Both the position numbers and the translations under genes were made by a program. From Candidatus Poribacteria bacterium (GTDB taxonomy: Bacteria > Poribacteria > WGA-4E > WGA-3G), in assembly GCA_026710795.1 (NCBI GenBank), contig JAPOQK010000011.1, forward strand, positions 1 to 44,786: a stretch of 44,786 nt of DNA. The letters are read 5' to 3'. Shown piece after piece: positions 25,891-33,504 of the stretch (position 1 is its first letter; each line of letters begins with the position of its first letter). The notes beneath the pieces were generated by a model. That model was not told where the DNA came from and did not search any database. It saw only the letters and a list, made by a program, of their open reading frames with translations.

Positions 25891-26000
25891 GCATGTATGA
25901 TACGCGCACAGGTGCGTATGTTTGACCGTCTGAAATTACGGCTTGGATTGCGTAAAATAATCTAATGCGTAACGTGCCTCAATCGCGTGTTTTACTCATT
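25891..26000 (-). pseudogene. Decayed duplicate of the 77-residue gene with hairpin C
   Basis: 25891-25918 repeats hairpin B (TGATACGCGCACAGGTGCG). Bases 25919-25985 repeat the 3' end of the 24836 gene (CTGAAATTACGGCTTGGATT, GCGTAAAATAATCTAATGCG) with about 85 percent identity by eye, then the frame breaks after ATCGCGTGTTTT. The rest of the gene is lost. The remainder of the 25756-26109 gap holds no gene. Confidence 0.65.
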
Positions 26001-26109
26001 TGTTTTATCTCCAGATAACGATACTGGTTACCTGATGATAATGTCTTTATGAACTCTTCAATATCCTTCTAAAACAACTATTGAGAGGGCAACATTTCAC
26101 TATTTTGTT

Positions 26110-26225
26110 CTTATAGACTGAAATTTAAGCTCAAAAGGGTGCATAAAATAACAATATAAGTTTTATTTTCATAGTTAAGACTTCATTTTATGCACCTTTT
26201 TCAACAAAATATTCAGTCTTATAAG
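26110..26225. repeat. Repeat E, complete inverted pair (MITE-like or operator)
   Basis: Left arm at 26110-26150 (CTTATAGACTGAAATTTAAG, then CTCAAAAGGGTGCATAAAAT) and inverted right arm at 26184-26225 form ends of about 40 bases with a few mismatches. The unit is 116 bases. The right arm lies only 38 bases before the ATG of the next gene, so the unit also overlaps its promoter region. Confidence 0.65.
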
Positions 26226-26263
26226 CGATGTTACAAGTAAAAACTAACATTTGGAGGTCTACT

Positions 26264-27025
26264 ATGTTACGCGATTTTTTTACGAATAAATGGATTCTCG
26301 GTGGTGTGGGATTTTTGATTGTATTATTCGTTGCATGTGTCTTATGGTATCAACACAATACGGCAGCAGACAGACAAGCAGCAGCTAAGACAGAAATACA
26401 GTTACAGCAATCGAAAATAGCCTATAAGACAACCGCCAATTACGTGACCAATAAAGTAACCAAACACCCTGCGGAAAACACAGCACGTCCCGCAGTAAAA
26501 CCTATAACCCAAACAACCGACAAAGTTGTAGAGACAAGTCCTCTTTCTGATGAGAGCTTACCAAGCTCGACACAACAGGCTGAAGAAAAGAAAGATATCG
26601 CAGCTGTTTCTCCTCACGGTTTCGGTCCATATCCTGAATTACCCTCTGATTACCCCGCACAAGATCTGTGGAATTTTCCCGATTTTATGAGTGCAGATGC
26701 TGAATTAATGCATCGCGTTGCTGTCAAACTCTGGAAACAGGGGACACGTTCAATCGGTGGCATGATGGCGGATGGCTTGGTATATCCTACTATTCCTGGT
26801 ACGGTCTATATTGAATGGGACCGTAGGGTGCTTTCAAATGGAACTGAGGAGAAAGTTGTATCCGCTATTCGCGGTGACCCTTTCATGGGACAAGTTCTCA
26901 GGGGAATAGAACGACAGAAAGGTCGACTTGTTGAGAGCGACATTCCATCCGATATCATGGTTGAAAACGGGGGAATTGACCCCTACGAATTTCTAAGCCT
27001 AAAAAATAAGGAGATAAATCAATGA
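26264..27025 (+). CDS. Membrane-anchored protein of unknown function
   Basis: 253 residues from the ATG at 26264, which follows TTGGAGG by 7 bases; an in-frame ATG at 26228 is not supported by a ribosome site. One membrane segment at about 9-29 (WILGGVGFLIVLFVACVLWY), a low-complexity Thr/Lys/Glu linker (30-118), then a conserved-looking domain starting HGFGPYPELPSDYPAQDLW, with MMADGLVYPTIPGTVYIEWD. Type II orientation, domain outside the cytoplasm. Its stop overlaps the next start as ATGA. I do not recognise a named family. The neighbouring fused sigma factor suggests a regulated surface system (inference). Confidence 0.75.
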   Translation: MLRDFFTNKWILGGVGFLIVLFVACVLWYQHNTAADRQAAAKTEIQLQQSKIAYKTTANYVTNKVTKHPAENTARPAVKPITQTTDKVVETSPLSDESLPSSTQQAEEKKDIAAVSPHGFGPYPELPSDYPAQDLWNFPDFMSADAELMHRVAVKLWKQGTRSIGGMMADGLVYPTIPGTVYIEWDRRVLSNGTEEKVVSAIRGDPFMGQVLRGIERQKGRLVESDIPSDIMVENGGIDPYEFLSLKNKEINQ

Positions 27026-27588
27026 AACATAGGTTTTACAGAGCACTTATAATTGTCTTAATTTGTGGTATAACAGGTATAGGTTTTACCGGTGTCAGTA
27101 CTAATCGCGCTATGCAAGACTCTGGAGAATTTGTGGCTGGAAACTGGGATGGCACTTGGGAACGCGGCGTAGATGTTGAAGGTCCTCTTGATGCAGACGC
27201 ATATAGATCATCATATACTGACAATAATAATAATATAGATGTAGTCACATCAAGTAGTGCAGTATATTCATGGTCTGATAACTTTCAATTTCAAGGAACT
27301 TTAACAGTTTCGGCAAGTTACCGTGGTAGTGAGAAAGGGCTGTCACGTTCTTTTTGGGCATTTGCATTCGAATCCATATCTAATGGAAAAGAAGCACCCA
27401 AAGGACAGGGACCTATTCCCGGTTTTCCCGACATTTCATTTGTCTCCGCATGGGGAGATATTACCGGACAATCTCCACGTCAAGAAGATGGGGTAAATGA
27501 TGATGATTCCGGTTCAGGTCAAGATGGTGTTGGAGGCGACATTATACCAGGTTTCCATTATAGTGCTTATGCACATGTGCCATTTTAA
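27022..27588 (+). CDS. Exported protein of unknown function
   Basis: 188 residues. Signal peptide at 1-29 (LIIVLICGITGIGFTGVST). The mature part has NWDGTWERG, a low-complexity YTDNNNNIDVV stretch, beta-rich segments (NFQFQGTLTVSASYRGS) and a glycine/aspartate-rich acidic section near 150-175 (DDDSGSGQDGVGGD). No enzyme motif. ATGA overlap with the preceding gene and a terminator downstream define a two-gene operon. Confidence 0.7.
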   Translation: MKHRFYRALIIVLICGITGIGFTGVSTNRAMQDSGEFVAGNWDGTWERGVDVEGPLDADAYRSSYTDNNNNIDVVTSSSAVYSWSDNFQFQGTLTVSASYRGSEKGLSRSFWAFAFESISNGKEAPKGQGPIPGFPDISFVSAWGDITGQSPRQEDGVNDDDSGSGQDGVGGDIIPGFHYSAYAHVPF

Positions 27589-27645
27589 TATTTGACATAC
27601 TCACCAAGCTAAAGCTACAATGTCTTGATGGCAAGTGACCGATTA

Positions 27646-27683
27646 AATAGGCAAGTAACGTGATGGTTACCTGCCTATTTTTA
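27646..27683 (+). terminator. Rho-independent terminator of the two-gene operon
   Basis: AATAGGCAAGTAAC (27646-27659) pairs with GTTACCTGCCTATT (27666-27679) across a 6-base loop, followed by TTTAG and preceded by A residues. The stem has 14 positions with one mismatch. It lies about 58 bases after the stop. Confidence 0.85.
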
Positions 27684-27767
27684 GCATTGGTGAATCAAAC
27701 TACTACAATACAATTCTTCAACCTAATTTCGATTATACCTTATTACATTTTTGCACTTTTTTATTTT

Positions 27768-27803
27768 TTTGCACCCTTTTTGACCTAAATTTCAGTCTTA
27801 ACA
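27768..27803. repeat. Repeat E, right-arm copy before the sigma factor gene
   Basis: TTTGCACCCTTTTTGACC and TAAATTTCAGTCTTAAC match the inverted arm of the unit at 26110-26225. It lies about 60 bases before the sigma factor ATG. Confidence 0.6.
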
Positions 27804-27820
27804 TTAAAATAACATTTAGT

Positions 27821-27855
27821 TGATCAATAGTGGGGAGATGATCAATAGTGGAGAG
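27821..27855 (+). repeat. Tandem 18-base repeat in the sigma factor 5' region
   Basis: TGATCAATAGTGGGGAGA (27821-27838) is followed directly by TGATCAATAGTGGAGAG (27839-27855), then TTGATAGATGG containing the start. Each unit carries a GGAGA ribosome-like site, and the second site serves the ATG at 27863. Confidence 0.7.
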
Positions 27856-27862
27856 TTGATAG

Positions 27863-30760
27863 ATGGAAGGAGATAATACATTACTGATTCATAAGATTTT
27901 GGATGGTGATAAAGAAGCATTTGCTACTTTAGTACAGAAATATCAAAAGAAAGTTCACGCGATTGCTTGGAGAAAGATTCGCGACTTTCACATTGCTGAA
28001 GAAATAACCCAAGATGCATTTCTTCAAGTATATCAAAAACTATCTTCCCTCAGAAATCCAAAACAATTTAATGGTTGGCTTTATGTTATTGTAGATAGGC
28101 TTTGCATTGATTGGATAAAGAAAAACAAATTTAATACACAGTCACTACAAAATACTCCAAAAGAGGTATTGGAAGAAGTTTATTATATGGATTACGAAAC
28201 AAAGCATCGTGAGACAGAAACCGTTGAACATTACCGTGAGATTGTCAAAAAACTTCTGGACAAATTACCAGAGAGTGAACGAACGGTTTTTATCCTGCAT
28301 CATCTCGGGGAAATGACTGCGAAGGAAGTATCCGAAACTTTAGGTATCTCAATAAACACAGTTAAAAGTAAGCTTAGACGTGCGCGGAACCGATTACAAT
28401 TAAAAGAGGAACTCTTGCTCAGTCAAACTCTTAAAAGTCTACAATTATCTACCGACCTAACTGAGAACATAATGCGGAAGATTGATGTCCTAAAACCTGC
28501 ACCGACGGTTCCGAAACAGATTATGCCTTGGGCTGCTTTCGGGACAGCTCTCGTTTTGTTACTGTTAACAATTGAGGCAGTGAATCAATATATCCCGCGC
28601 TTTCAACAACCATATAATTTTGATGTAGCATCTGAACCTACAATCGAAATTACAGAATCGTCTATAATCTTGGATATTGTTTCAAACCCAACTTTGGAAA
28701 ATAAAGTTGGGAGAAATATTATTGACACCAAAAACAAGGGCGTTGGTTCACAAGTTTCTGAGGCAGACGCGGATACGAATATCCGAGACAATTTTGCGAA
28801 AACGTTAACTTCAGACTGGACACAAAAAAGTGGACCACCAGGTCCTCGCGTGTATAATATCTTCGCGACTTCAGAAAATAATCTCTACTCACTTACATCA
28901 ACGGGTATTTATAAATTAACAGAAGACGCAACATCTTGGACAAATATCAGTTCAAACGTTCCTGCTGGAACTTATGGTATACCAATAACTGAACACCAAG
29001 ATACGCTTTATCTTGTCAATATCGATAGTATATTAACATCAACAGACGATGGCAACACATGGAAAATATTTTGTTCTCGTCCAAAAGGAGATGCTATAGA
29101 TTTCATAATAAAAGATAAAAAACAGGAACAGCAATCGCAGACGGGATTTGTAATGTATCTTGTCTTGCGAGGTAAAGGCATTTTTCAATCGAACGATGCT
29201 GGAACCCGTTGGATATCTCTGAATAATGGACTAAAAAATAAAAGCATTACTGCAGCATCTGTTATTGGTAACTCAGTATTTATTGGAACAACACAAGGTC
29301 TTTATCGTTTGGATTCAGGAGTTTGGAAACAATTGTCGGTAGATCCGATCAACGCTGTCCACTCCTTAGCAGTTTCCGACAATATTCTTTATGTAGCAAC
29401 TGGTTCAAATTTTCTTGGCGAAGAACTTTCAGAATCAAAGAACACAATGCAACGTAAAATATACCGCTCAACTAATCCTGGTATAACGTGGACTGAGATA
29501 ACACCTATGGATAAATCTTTCATGAATAATGCAGCGATCGTTAACCGTACAAAGCTTTTAATTAAGGACAAAACACTTTTAATTTTAGGTGATCCGGTAT
29601 TCCGATCAAGAGATGGAGGACAAACATGGACAAACCTTGGATTTGACACAAACTTCCCTCCACTAAGTAGGACTTTAGGCTTGGTCGTAGCAGAGAATAC
29701 TTACTACACAGTGGATCCGCGCGGTATTCGACGCACATCAGATAGTGGAGGATCATGGGATCCATTCATGGATGGAATCGTAGGGGCGAAAGTCCAAGAG
29801 TTAATTATCTTTGATAATCGTATTTATGTGCATACCGGTAGCAGTATTTACGAATCAACTACCAACGGGACGTCGTGGAAATTGGTTGATCTTGATCATA
29901 GTAAGTTCACGCCAAAACTGACAGGACGTTTACAACCACAAGCTTATCTCCTTGTTAATTCTAAATTAGTAGTCGTTGACAAATCACTTTACATAATTAC
30001 CCCTCAAGAAGAGGAAATACACATTTTCCGTTTACGTCCAGGTGAAGATGATTTTTCAATGATTCAAAAAATAAATCCCGATGAACTGTTCGCAAATTCT
30101 GAAGCAGCGAAAACAGCAGTCCGCTCAGATATTGGAGAAAAGCATAGTAACTCCAAAGCCAATAAACAAACAGTCTATGTAGAATACAAGAACAGTCTTT
30201 TCAAATTAGATCTCAACAGTTTAGAATTCACAGAAACAAGACTGGTAGATACTGCTAAACAGTACAATTGGAATATTGATTTAGGATTCGAGTTTGCAGC
30301 TTCGGCAGAAACCGTCTATGTAGAGACACAGGATGGTAAGCTGCTTCAATCAACTGATGGTGGAAAAAGTTGGAAAGATGTCACATCAAATATTCTACCT
30401 AATTTTACCCGTATCAAAGATATGACATTTGCAGGGACGACAGTTTATGTCGCTACAGATAAAGGAGTCTTAAGTTCAAAAACCGGGGAACACTGGCAAA
30501 TATTAACTGATGATACGGGAACACATATCATCATTGATAGGCTTGCTATAAACGAATACATCATTTATGGTGCTAACAATACAAGTATTTATCGATTAGA
30601 CCCTCTCGGTAAATGGGAACATATCTCACATAATGTCCCAGATAGAGTTATATCTTTAGCAGTAAATAGGAATATAATTTATGTTGCTACCGAGAAACGT
30701 GGTATATTTCATACAATAATTAAAGAAGAAACTTTAGCAATTGGAACTGCTAATGACTAA
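27863..30760 (+). CDS. ECF sigma factor fused to a membrane segment and an Asp-box beta-propeller
   Basis: 965 residues. Sigma region 2 at about 20-88 (DAFLQVYQKL...FNGWLYVIVDRLCIDW) and region 4 at about 131-182 (LPESERTVFILHHLGEMTAKEVSETLG, then INTVKSKLRRARNRL) form a complete ECF sigma factor. A membrane helix follows at about 222-241 (PWAAFGTALVLLLLTIEAV). Residues about 320-955 carry at least eight Asp-box-type S-x-D-x-G-x-x-W motifs (STDDGNTW, SRDGGQTW, TSDSGGSW, STTNGTSW, STDGGKSW and others), a sortilin/BNR-type propeller. The predicted topology puts the sigma part inside and the propeller outside. A standalone anti-sigma factor is absent. It may be a self-contained membrane sensor-sigma protein (inference). 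Confidence 0.88.
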   Translation: MEGDNTLLIHKILDGDKEAFATLVQKYQKKVHAIAWRKIRDFHIAEEITQDAFLQVYQKLSSLRNPKQFNGWLYVIVDRLCIDWIKKNKFNTQSLQNTPKEVLEEVYYMDYETKHRETETVEHYREIVKKLLDKLPESERTVFILHHLGEMTAKEVSETLGISINTVKSKLRRARNRLQLKEELLLSQTLKSLQLSTDLTENIMRKIDVLKPAPTVPKQIMPWAAFGTALVLLLLTIEAVNQYIPRFQQPYNFDVASEPTIEITESSIILDIVSNPTLENKVGRNIIDTKNKGVGSQVSEADADTNIRDNFAKTLTSDWTQKSGPPGPRVYNIFATSENNLYSLTSTGIYKLTEDATSWTNISSNVPAGTYGIPITEHQDTLYLVNIDSILTSTDDGNTWKIFCSRPKGDAIDFIIKDKKQEQQSQTGFVMYLVLRGKGIFQSNDAGTRWISLNNGLKNKSITAASVIGNSVFIGTTQGLYRLDSGVWKQLSVDPINAVHSLAVSDNILYVATGSNFLGEELSESKNTMQRKIYRSTNPGITWTEITPMDKSFMNNAAIVNRTKLLIKDKTLLILGDPVFRSRDGGQTWTNLGFDTNFPPLSRTLGLVVAENTYYTVDPRGIRRTSDSGGSWDPFMDGIVGAKVQELIIFDNRIYVHTGSSIYESTTNGTSWKLVDLDHSKFTPKLTGRLQPQAYLLVNSKLVVVDKSLYIITPQEEEIHIFRLRPGEDDFSMIQKINPDELFANSEAAKTAVRSDIGEKHSNSKANKQTVYVEYKNSLFKLDLNSLEFTETRLVDTAKQYNWNIDLGFEFAASAETVYVETQDGKLLQSTDGGKSWKDVTSNILPNFTRIKDMTFAGTTVYVATDKGVLSSKTGEHWQILTDDTGTHIIIDRLAINEYIIYGANNTSIYRLDPLGKWEHISHNVPDRVISLAVNRNIIYVATEKRGIFHTIIKEETLAIGTAND

Positions 30761-30812
30761 CCTATAAAATGAAAGCGAATTTCTGAAATATAACTTGAAA
30801 GGAATAAGAAAT

Positions 30813-31118
30813 ATGAATAAAAAATATAGATACAGAGACGTACGTCTTAAGCCTAAAATTGCAAAAGAACTTATACAGATATTATTCTCAGGTAAAACGG
30901 TTCGTAGATGTGAAATTGACAAAGTAATCATACGGTATCATGAATCACACGGTGGTCTTCTATCAACAGCCAAGGTAAGTCCTATAAGAACAGCCTTGAG
31001 ATACCTACAAGCAAGTGGACTGGCAGAAAACCTCTCTAAAGGTCCAGGTAGCACTTGGCGCATTTATGAAGATTCTAACCCTATACTTTCCCAAACAGAG
31101 CAAGTCATTCCAAAGTGA
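30813..31118 (+). CDS. Small protein, possible winged-helix DNA-binding
   Basis: 101 residues from the ATG at 30813 (AAGGA 9 bases upstream); an upstream TTG at 30795 would add six. KTVRRCEIDKVIIRYHESHGG, VSPIRTALRYLQASGLAEN and GSTWRIYED give a helix-turn-helix followed by a beta wing. High charge (K, R). It could regulate the sigma-propeller locus, since it follows that gene by 52 bases on the same strand, but the family is not recognised. Confidence 0.55.
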   Translation: MNKKYRYRDVRLKPKIAKELIQILFSGKTVRRCEIDKVIIRYHESHGGLLSTAKVSPIRTALRYLQASGLAENLSKGPGSTWRIYEDSNPILSQTEQVIPK

Positions 31119-31208
31119 CATACAGTGATTTGATACTTAATCCGAAAACCAGAACTCAGGTATTAGGGGCGTTTGCTCCTGTGCGAACTAATATCTCAGA
31201 TACGTGTT

Positions 31209-31427
31209 CTATACACTTTCAGCACCGGAATCAACGCTGAATGCGCGTTTGGCATTCAGCGGGTGCTGGAATGCAATTACGATAGCTCGGAGAGTCGAAA
31301 GGTGTATAGTTAGCGTTGATATCCACACATAACAAGTCTCAGCGGGGTGGCAGGTGTATAGAACATGAATTACATCAAAACCCAAGCACCAACGGTGCGA
31401 AAGGTGTATAGCAATAGCAGGTTTTCA
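31209..31427. repeat. Repeat family C: clustered CTATACACC palindromes
   Basis: Four copies of CTATACAC/GTGTATAG lie here: 31209-31216 and, inverted, near 31298, 31350 and 31405. A large hairpin at 31220-31268 has CAGCACC/GGTGCTG outside and CGCTGAATGC/GCATTCAGCG (10 bp) inside. A second palindrome, GCACCAACGGTGC, abuts GAAAGGTGTATAG at 31394-31418. The same core occurs as tandem copies at 40806-40905. These resemble REP/BIME-type intergenic clusters. Confidence 0.7.
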
Positions 31428-31466
31428 CCCTTTTGCCAAAAACTTTACACACCCTCTGTGAAATAC

Positions 31467-31583
31467 TAATACCATTTCTAACATATAATGTCTCTTTTTG
31501 TAGCAAAAACTGTTAGTTTGTATCCTACAGTATTGCTATCCTAACAACCAAAAATGAGACAATTATTAATAGAAAGGGTATAA
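31467..31583. repeat. MITE-like element, family B, divergent copy
   Basis: Left end TAATACCATTTCTAA at 31467-31481 and an inverted right end near 31571-31583 (AGAAAGGGTATAA). TGTCTC and GAGACA form a second inner inverted pair. No reading frame. Copies with better ends are at 38846-39004 and 41839-42058. Confidence 0.5.
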
Positions 31584-31621
31584 GTTGACAGTGATTGTAA
31601 TGTGGCAACTGCCCCTTAAGA

Positions 31622-31697
31622 GTTCTCTATGCTTTCAGTGATTCAGACCATTCCACTCTCTATTTTCTGCGTTCTCTGTGCTTTCAGTGATTCAGAC
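31622..31697 (+). repeat. Direct repeat of a family A arm
   Basis: Two 27-base copies that begin GTTCTCT and end AGTGATTCAGAC (31622-31648 and 31671-31697) differ by one base and are offset by 49 bases. The sequence resembles the right arm of MITE family A (TTCTGTGATTCAGACAG at 17430-17446). They end just before the his promoter. Confidence 0.65.
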
Positions 31698-31713
31698 AAT
31701 AAACAGAATAAAT

Positions 31714-31743
31714 TTGACTTCTATCATTATCTTCAAGTATAAT
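31714..31743 (+). promoter_or_regulatory. Predicted promoter of the his operon
   Basis: TTGACT (31714-31719), an 18-base spacer and TATAAT (31738-31743), a near-perfect sigma-70-type promoter. Transcription would start near 31750, about 28 bases before the leader peptide ATG. Confidence 0.7.
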
Positions 31744-31777
31744 TACAGCATAGAACTTTATTATACTTTATATTCTT

Positions 31778-31822
31778 ATGCTATTTTTCTCCAATCATCA
31801 TCATTCAATCCATTCTGAGTAG
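31778..31822 (+). CDS. Putative histidine leader peptide MLFFSNHHHSIHSE
   Basis: A 14-codon frame with ATG at 31778, three consecutive CAT codons (31796-31804) plus a fourth (31811-31813) and TAG at 31820-31822. It lies 35 bases after the -10 of a strong promoter and about 195 bases before the hisZ-hisG-hisS operon. Four histidines in 14 codons right upstream of histidine genes is the form of an attenuation leader. The ribosome site is weak. Downstream sequence can form GCAAG-TCAAA-CTTGC (31873-31887) and a terminator-like stem (next feature). Function is inference; the sequence is plain. Confidence 0.5.
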   Translation: MLFFSNHHHSIHSE

Positions 31823-31893
31823 GGCGGATTAGAACGATGAGGTGATTATTCATACATCATAGTGGACATGAAGCAAGTCAAACTTGCGACAAT

Positions 31894-31971
31894 CCCGGTA
31901 AACTAACCGCTCTCCACCGCGCCGCACTATCGGCACGATGGGACTACGGAATATTGTTTGCTGGGTTTTTT
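31894..31971 (+). terminator. Possible attenuator terminator in the his leader
   Basis: CCCGGTAAAC (31894-31903) can pair with GTTTGCTGGG (31956-31965) in ten positions with two G-U pairs, directly followed by TTTTTT (31966-31971). The 52-base loop contains a small GCCG/CGGC hairpin. The large loop is unusual for an intrinsic terminator. Upstream GCGGATTA (31825-31832) could pair with TAACCGC at 31904-31910 and compete. Confidence 0.4.
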
Positions 31972-32016
31972 GTTGCCTTATACATCTAAAACAAAAATTC
32001 CTTGGGAGCAACGCTT

Positions 32017-33450
32017 ATGGAAAAATTTACGAAACCCGTCGGAACTAACGACTTTCTACCTGAACAGATGGTTCAACGAAATTTCGTTGAAAATACCATA
32101 CGGGAGACATTCCAAAGTTATGGATATGCACAGATCCAAACACCAATGTTTGAATCCTTCGCATTGTTATCCGCACAATCCGGCGAAGAGATACGTCATA
32201 AAATGTTTACCTTTGTCGGTCCAGACAGAGTCGACTATGCACTCAGACCAGAACTAACCGCACCTGTCTGCCGACTCATCGCTAACGGAGACCTAAAACA
32301 CCTCCCTTATCCCTATAAACTCTACTACATCGGACAATGTGTACGTCAGGAACCAAAGACTGATAATCCGGATGTCCGACGTGAGTTTAGGCAGGCGGGT
32401 GTAGAACTAATTGGCCCTGCATCAATACATGCAGACGCAGAGATAATCGCACTTCCAGTAAGAATACTCGAAAAACTCAACATTTCACAAACGACGTTGA
32501 AAATCGGGAATACAGGTGTCTTCCGTGAGATATTTAAACAGGTCTCACTTGACCCTCAAGATCATAGTGAAGTGATATGGGATATCGACCATCTTTCACG
32601 GCTAAGCACAGAAAGCAAACTTTTGGACATTGATACGCTTCGTGATGAACTCAATATGTTACGACGATTGCAAGGGGCAAACTACCAAGGTGATTATAAG
32701 ATTGAGACATCAGCAATTCAGGAACTCACTGATAATAATGCCGATGCGTGGAGGGATAAGTTACCCAATGTTGCCGCTGAGACATACATAGCCAGATGGA
32801 ACACATACTTCAATATCTCAGAAGAGATCGCACAACGGTGTATTGATATTTCAAAGATTAATGGTGATAAGGACACTGTTATGGAAGCATGGGAATCATG
32901 TGTCGGTGATACAGCACAAGGAGTTCGTCAAGAATTGCTGAAACTTTGCGCGTGTCTGGAAGACTACAATATTACCGATTTTGAAATCAATTTAGGCATT
33001 ACACGCGGATTTGATTTCTATACAGGCACTGTTTTTCAAATTGAGTTGTCAGAGAAAAACTTACCCATCTGCGGGGGTGGAAGATACGACAGATTGATAG
33101 AAAGTTTTGGTGGCCCACCGCTTCCAGGTGCAGGATTCGCTTTTCAATTTGATTCGCTCGTAGAAACCTATGCTGAAACACAGCATGAACCCATTCAACC
33201 AAATAAAGATTACTTTATTGTAGCATCACCCAATAATATCAGTGAAGCACAACGTCTTGCTGAAACATTAAGACGTTCAGGCAAAACCGTAGAGGTAGAT
33301 TTGATGGGGAGAGATCTCCAAGAACAACAGGACTATGCTGTTAAAGCAAACTACAACTATGTGCTAAACACAATACAAGATCAATCAATCCAGCGAATCA
33401 ATCTAAATACTGGTAACACGGAGGAAGTCACCCTCAAAGACCTGGAATAA
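32017..33450 (+). CDS. hisZ: ATP phosphoribosyltransferase regulatory subunit HisZ, long form
   Basis: About 477 residues from the ATG at 32017 (GGGAG 8 bases upstream), class II aminoacyl-tRNA synthetase fold related to HisRS. The motif 2 region YYIGQCVRQEP, HisA-like motif RGFDFYTGTVFQ, and GGGRYDRLIESFGG are present, but the motif 3 arginine of HisRS (GIER) is replaced (GFAFQFDSL), so it should not aminoacylate. It is directly upstream of hisG, as expected for the HisG-S/HisZ enzyme. A C-terminal anticodon-like domain (about 395-477) and an insertion near 190-300 make it longer than typical HisZ. Confidence 0.85.
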   Translation: MEKFTKPVGTNDFLPEQMVQRNFVENTIRETFQSYGYAQIQTPMFESFALLSAQSGEEIRHKMFTFVGPDRVDYALRPELTAPVCRLIANGDLKHLPYPYKLYYIGQCVRQEPKTDNPDVRREFRQAGVELIGPASIHADAEIIALPVRILEKLNISQTTLKIGNTGVFREIFKQVSLDPQDHSEVIWDIDHLSRLSTESKLLDIDTLRDELNMLRRLQGANYQGDYKIETSAIQELTDNNADAWRDKLPNVAAETYIARWNTYFNISEEIAQRCIDISKINGDKDTVMEAWESCVGDTAQGVRQELLKLCACLEDYNITDFEINLGITRGFDFYTGTVFQIELSEKNLPICGGGRYDRLIESFGGPPLPGAGFAFQFDSLVETYAETQHEPIQPNKDYFIVASPNNISEAQRLAETLRRSGKTVEVDLMGRDLQEQQDYAVKANYNYVLNTIQDQSIQRINLNTGNTEEVTLKDLE

Positions 33451-33504
33451 TCATAATGGATGTAGATGGGAACTTTGTTATACTATAATTGAGGAAAACG
33501 AATT

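Noticed and set aside
23622..25918. Integron attC sites
   Set aside because: The hairpins lack the GTTRRRY/RYYYAAC cores and there is no integrase gene in the window.
31824..31990. T-box riboswitch before hisZ
   Set aside because: The conserved antiterminator sequence AGGGTGG-ACCGCG is not present; only a partial CCACCGCG is seen. The His-rich leader peptide explains the region better.
31842..31990. Open frame HHSGHEASQTCDNPGK...VALYI in the his leader
   Set aside because: It has no usable start codon; the frame is preceded directly by a TGA.
32017..33450. A second histidyl-tRNA synthetase
   Set aside because: Motif 3 lacks the arginine and the gene is next to hisG, which points to HisZ.
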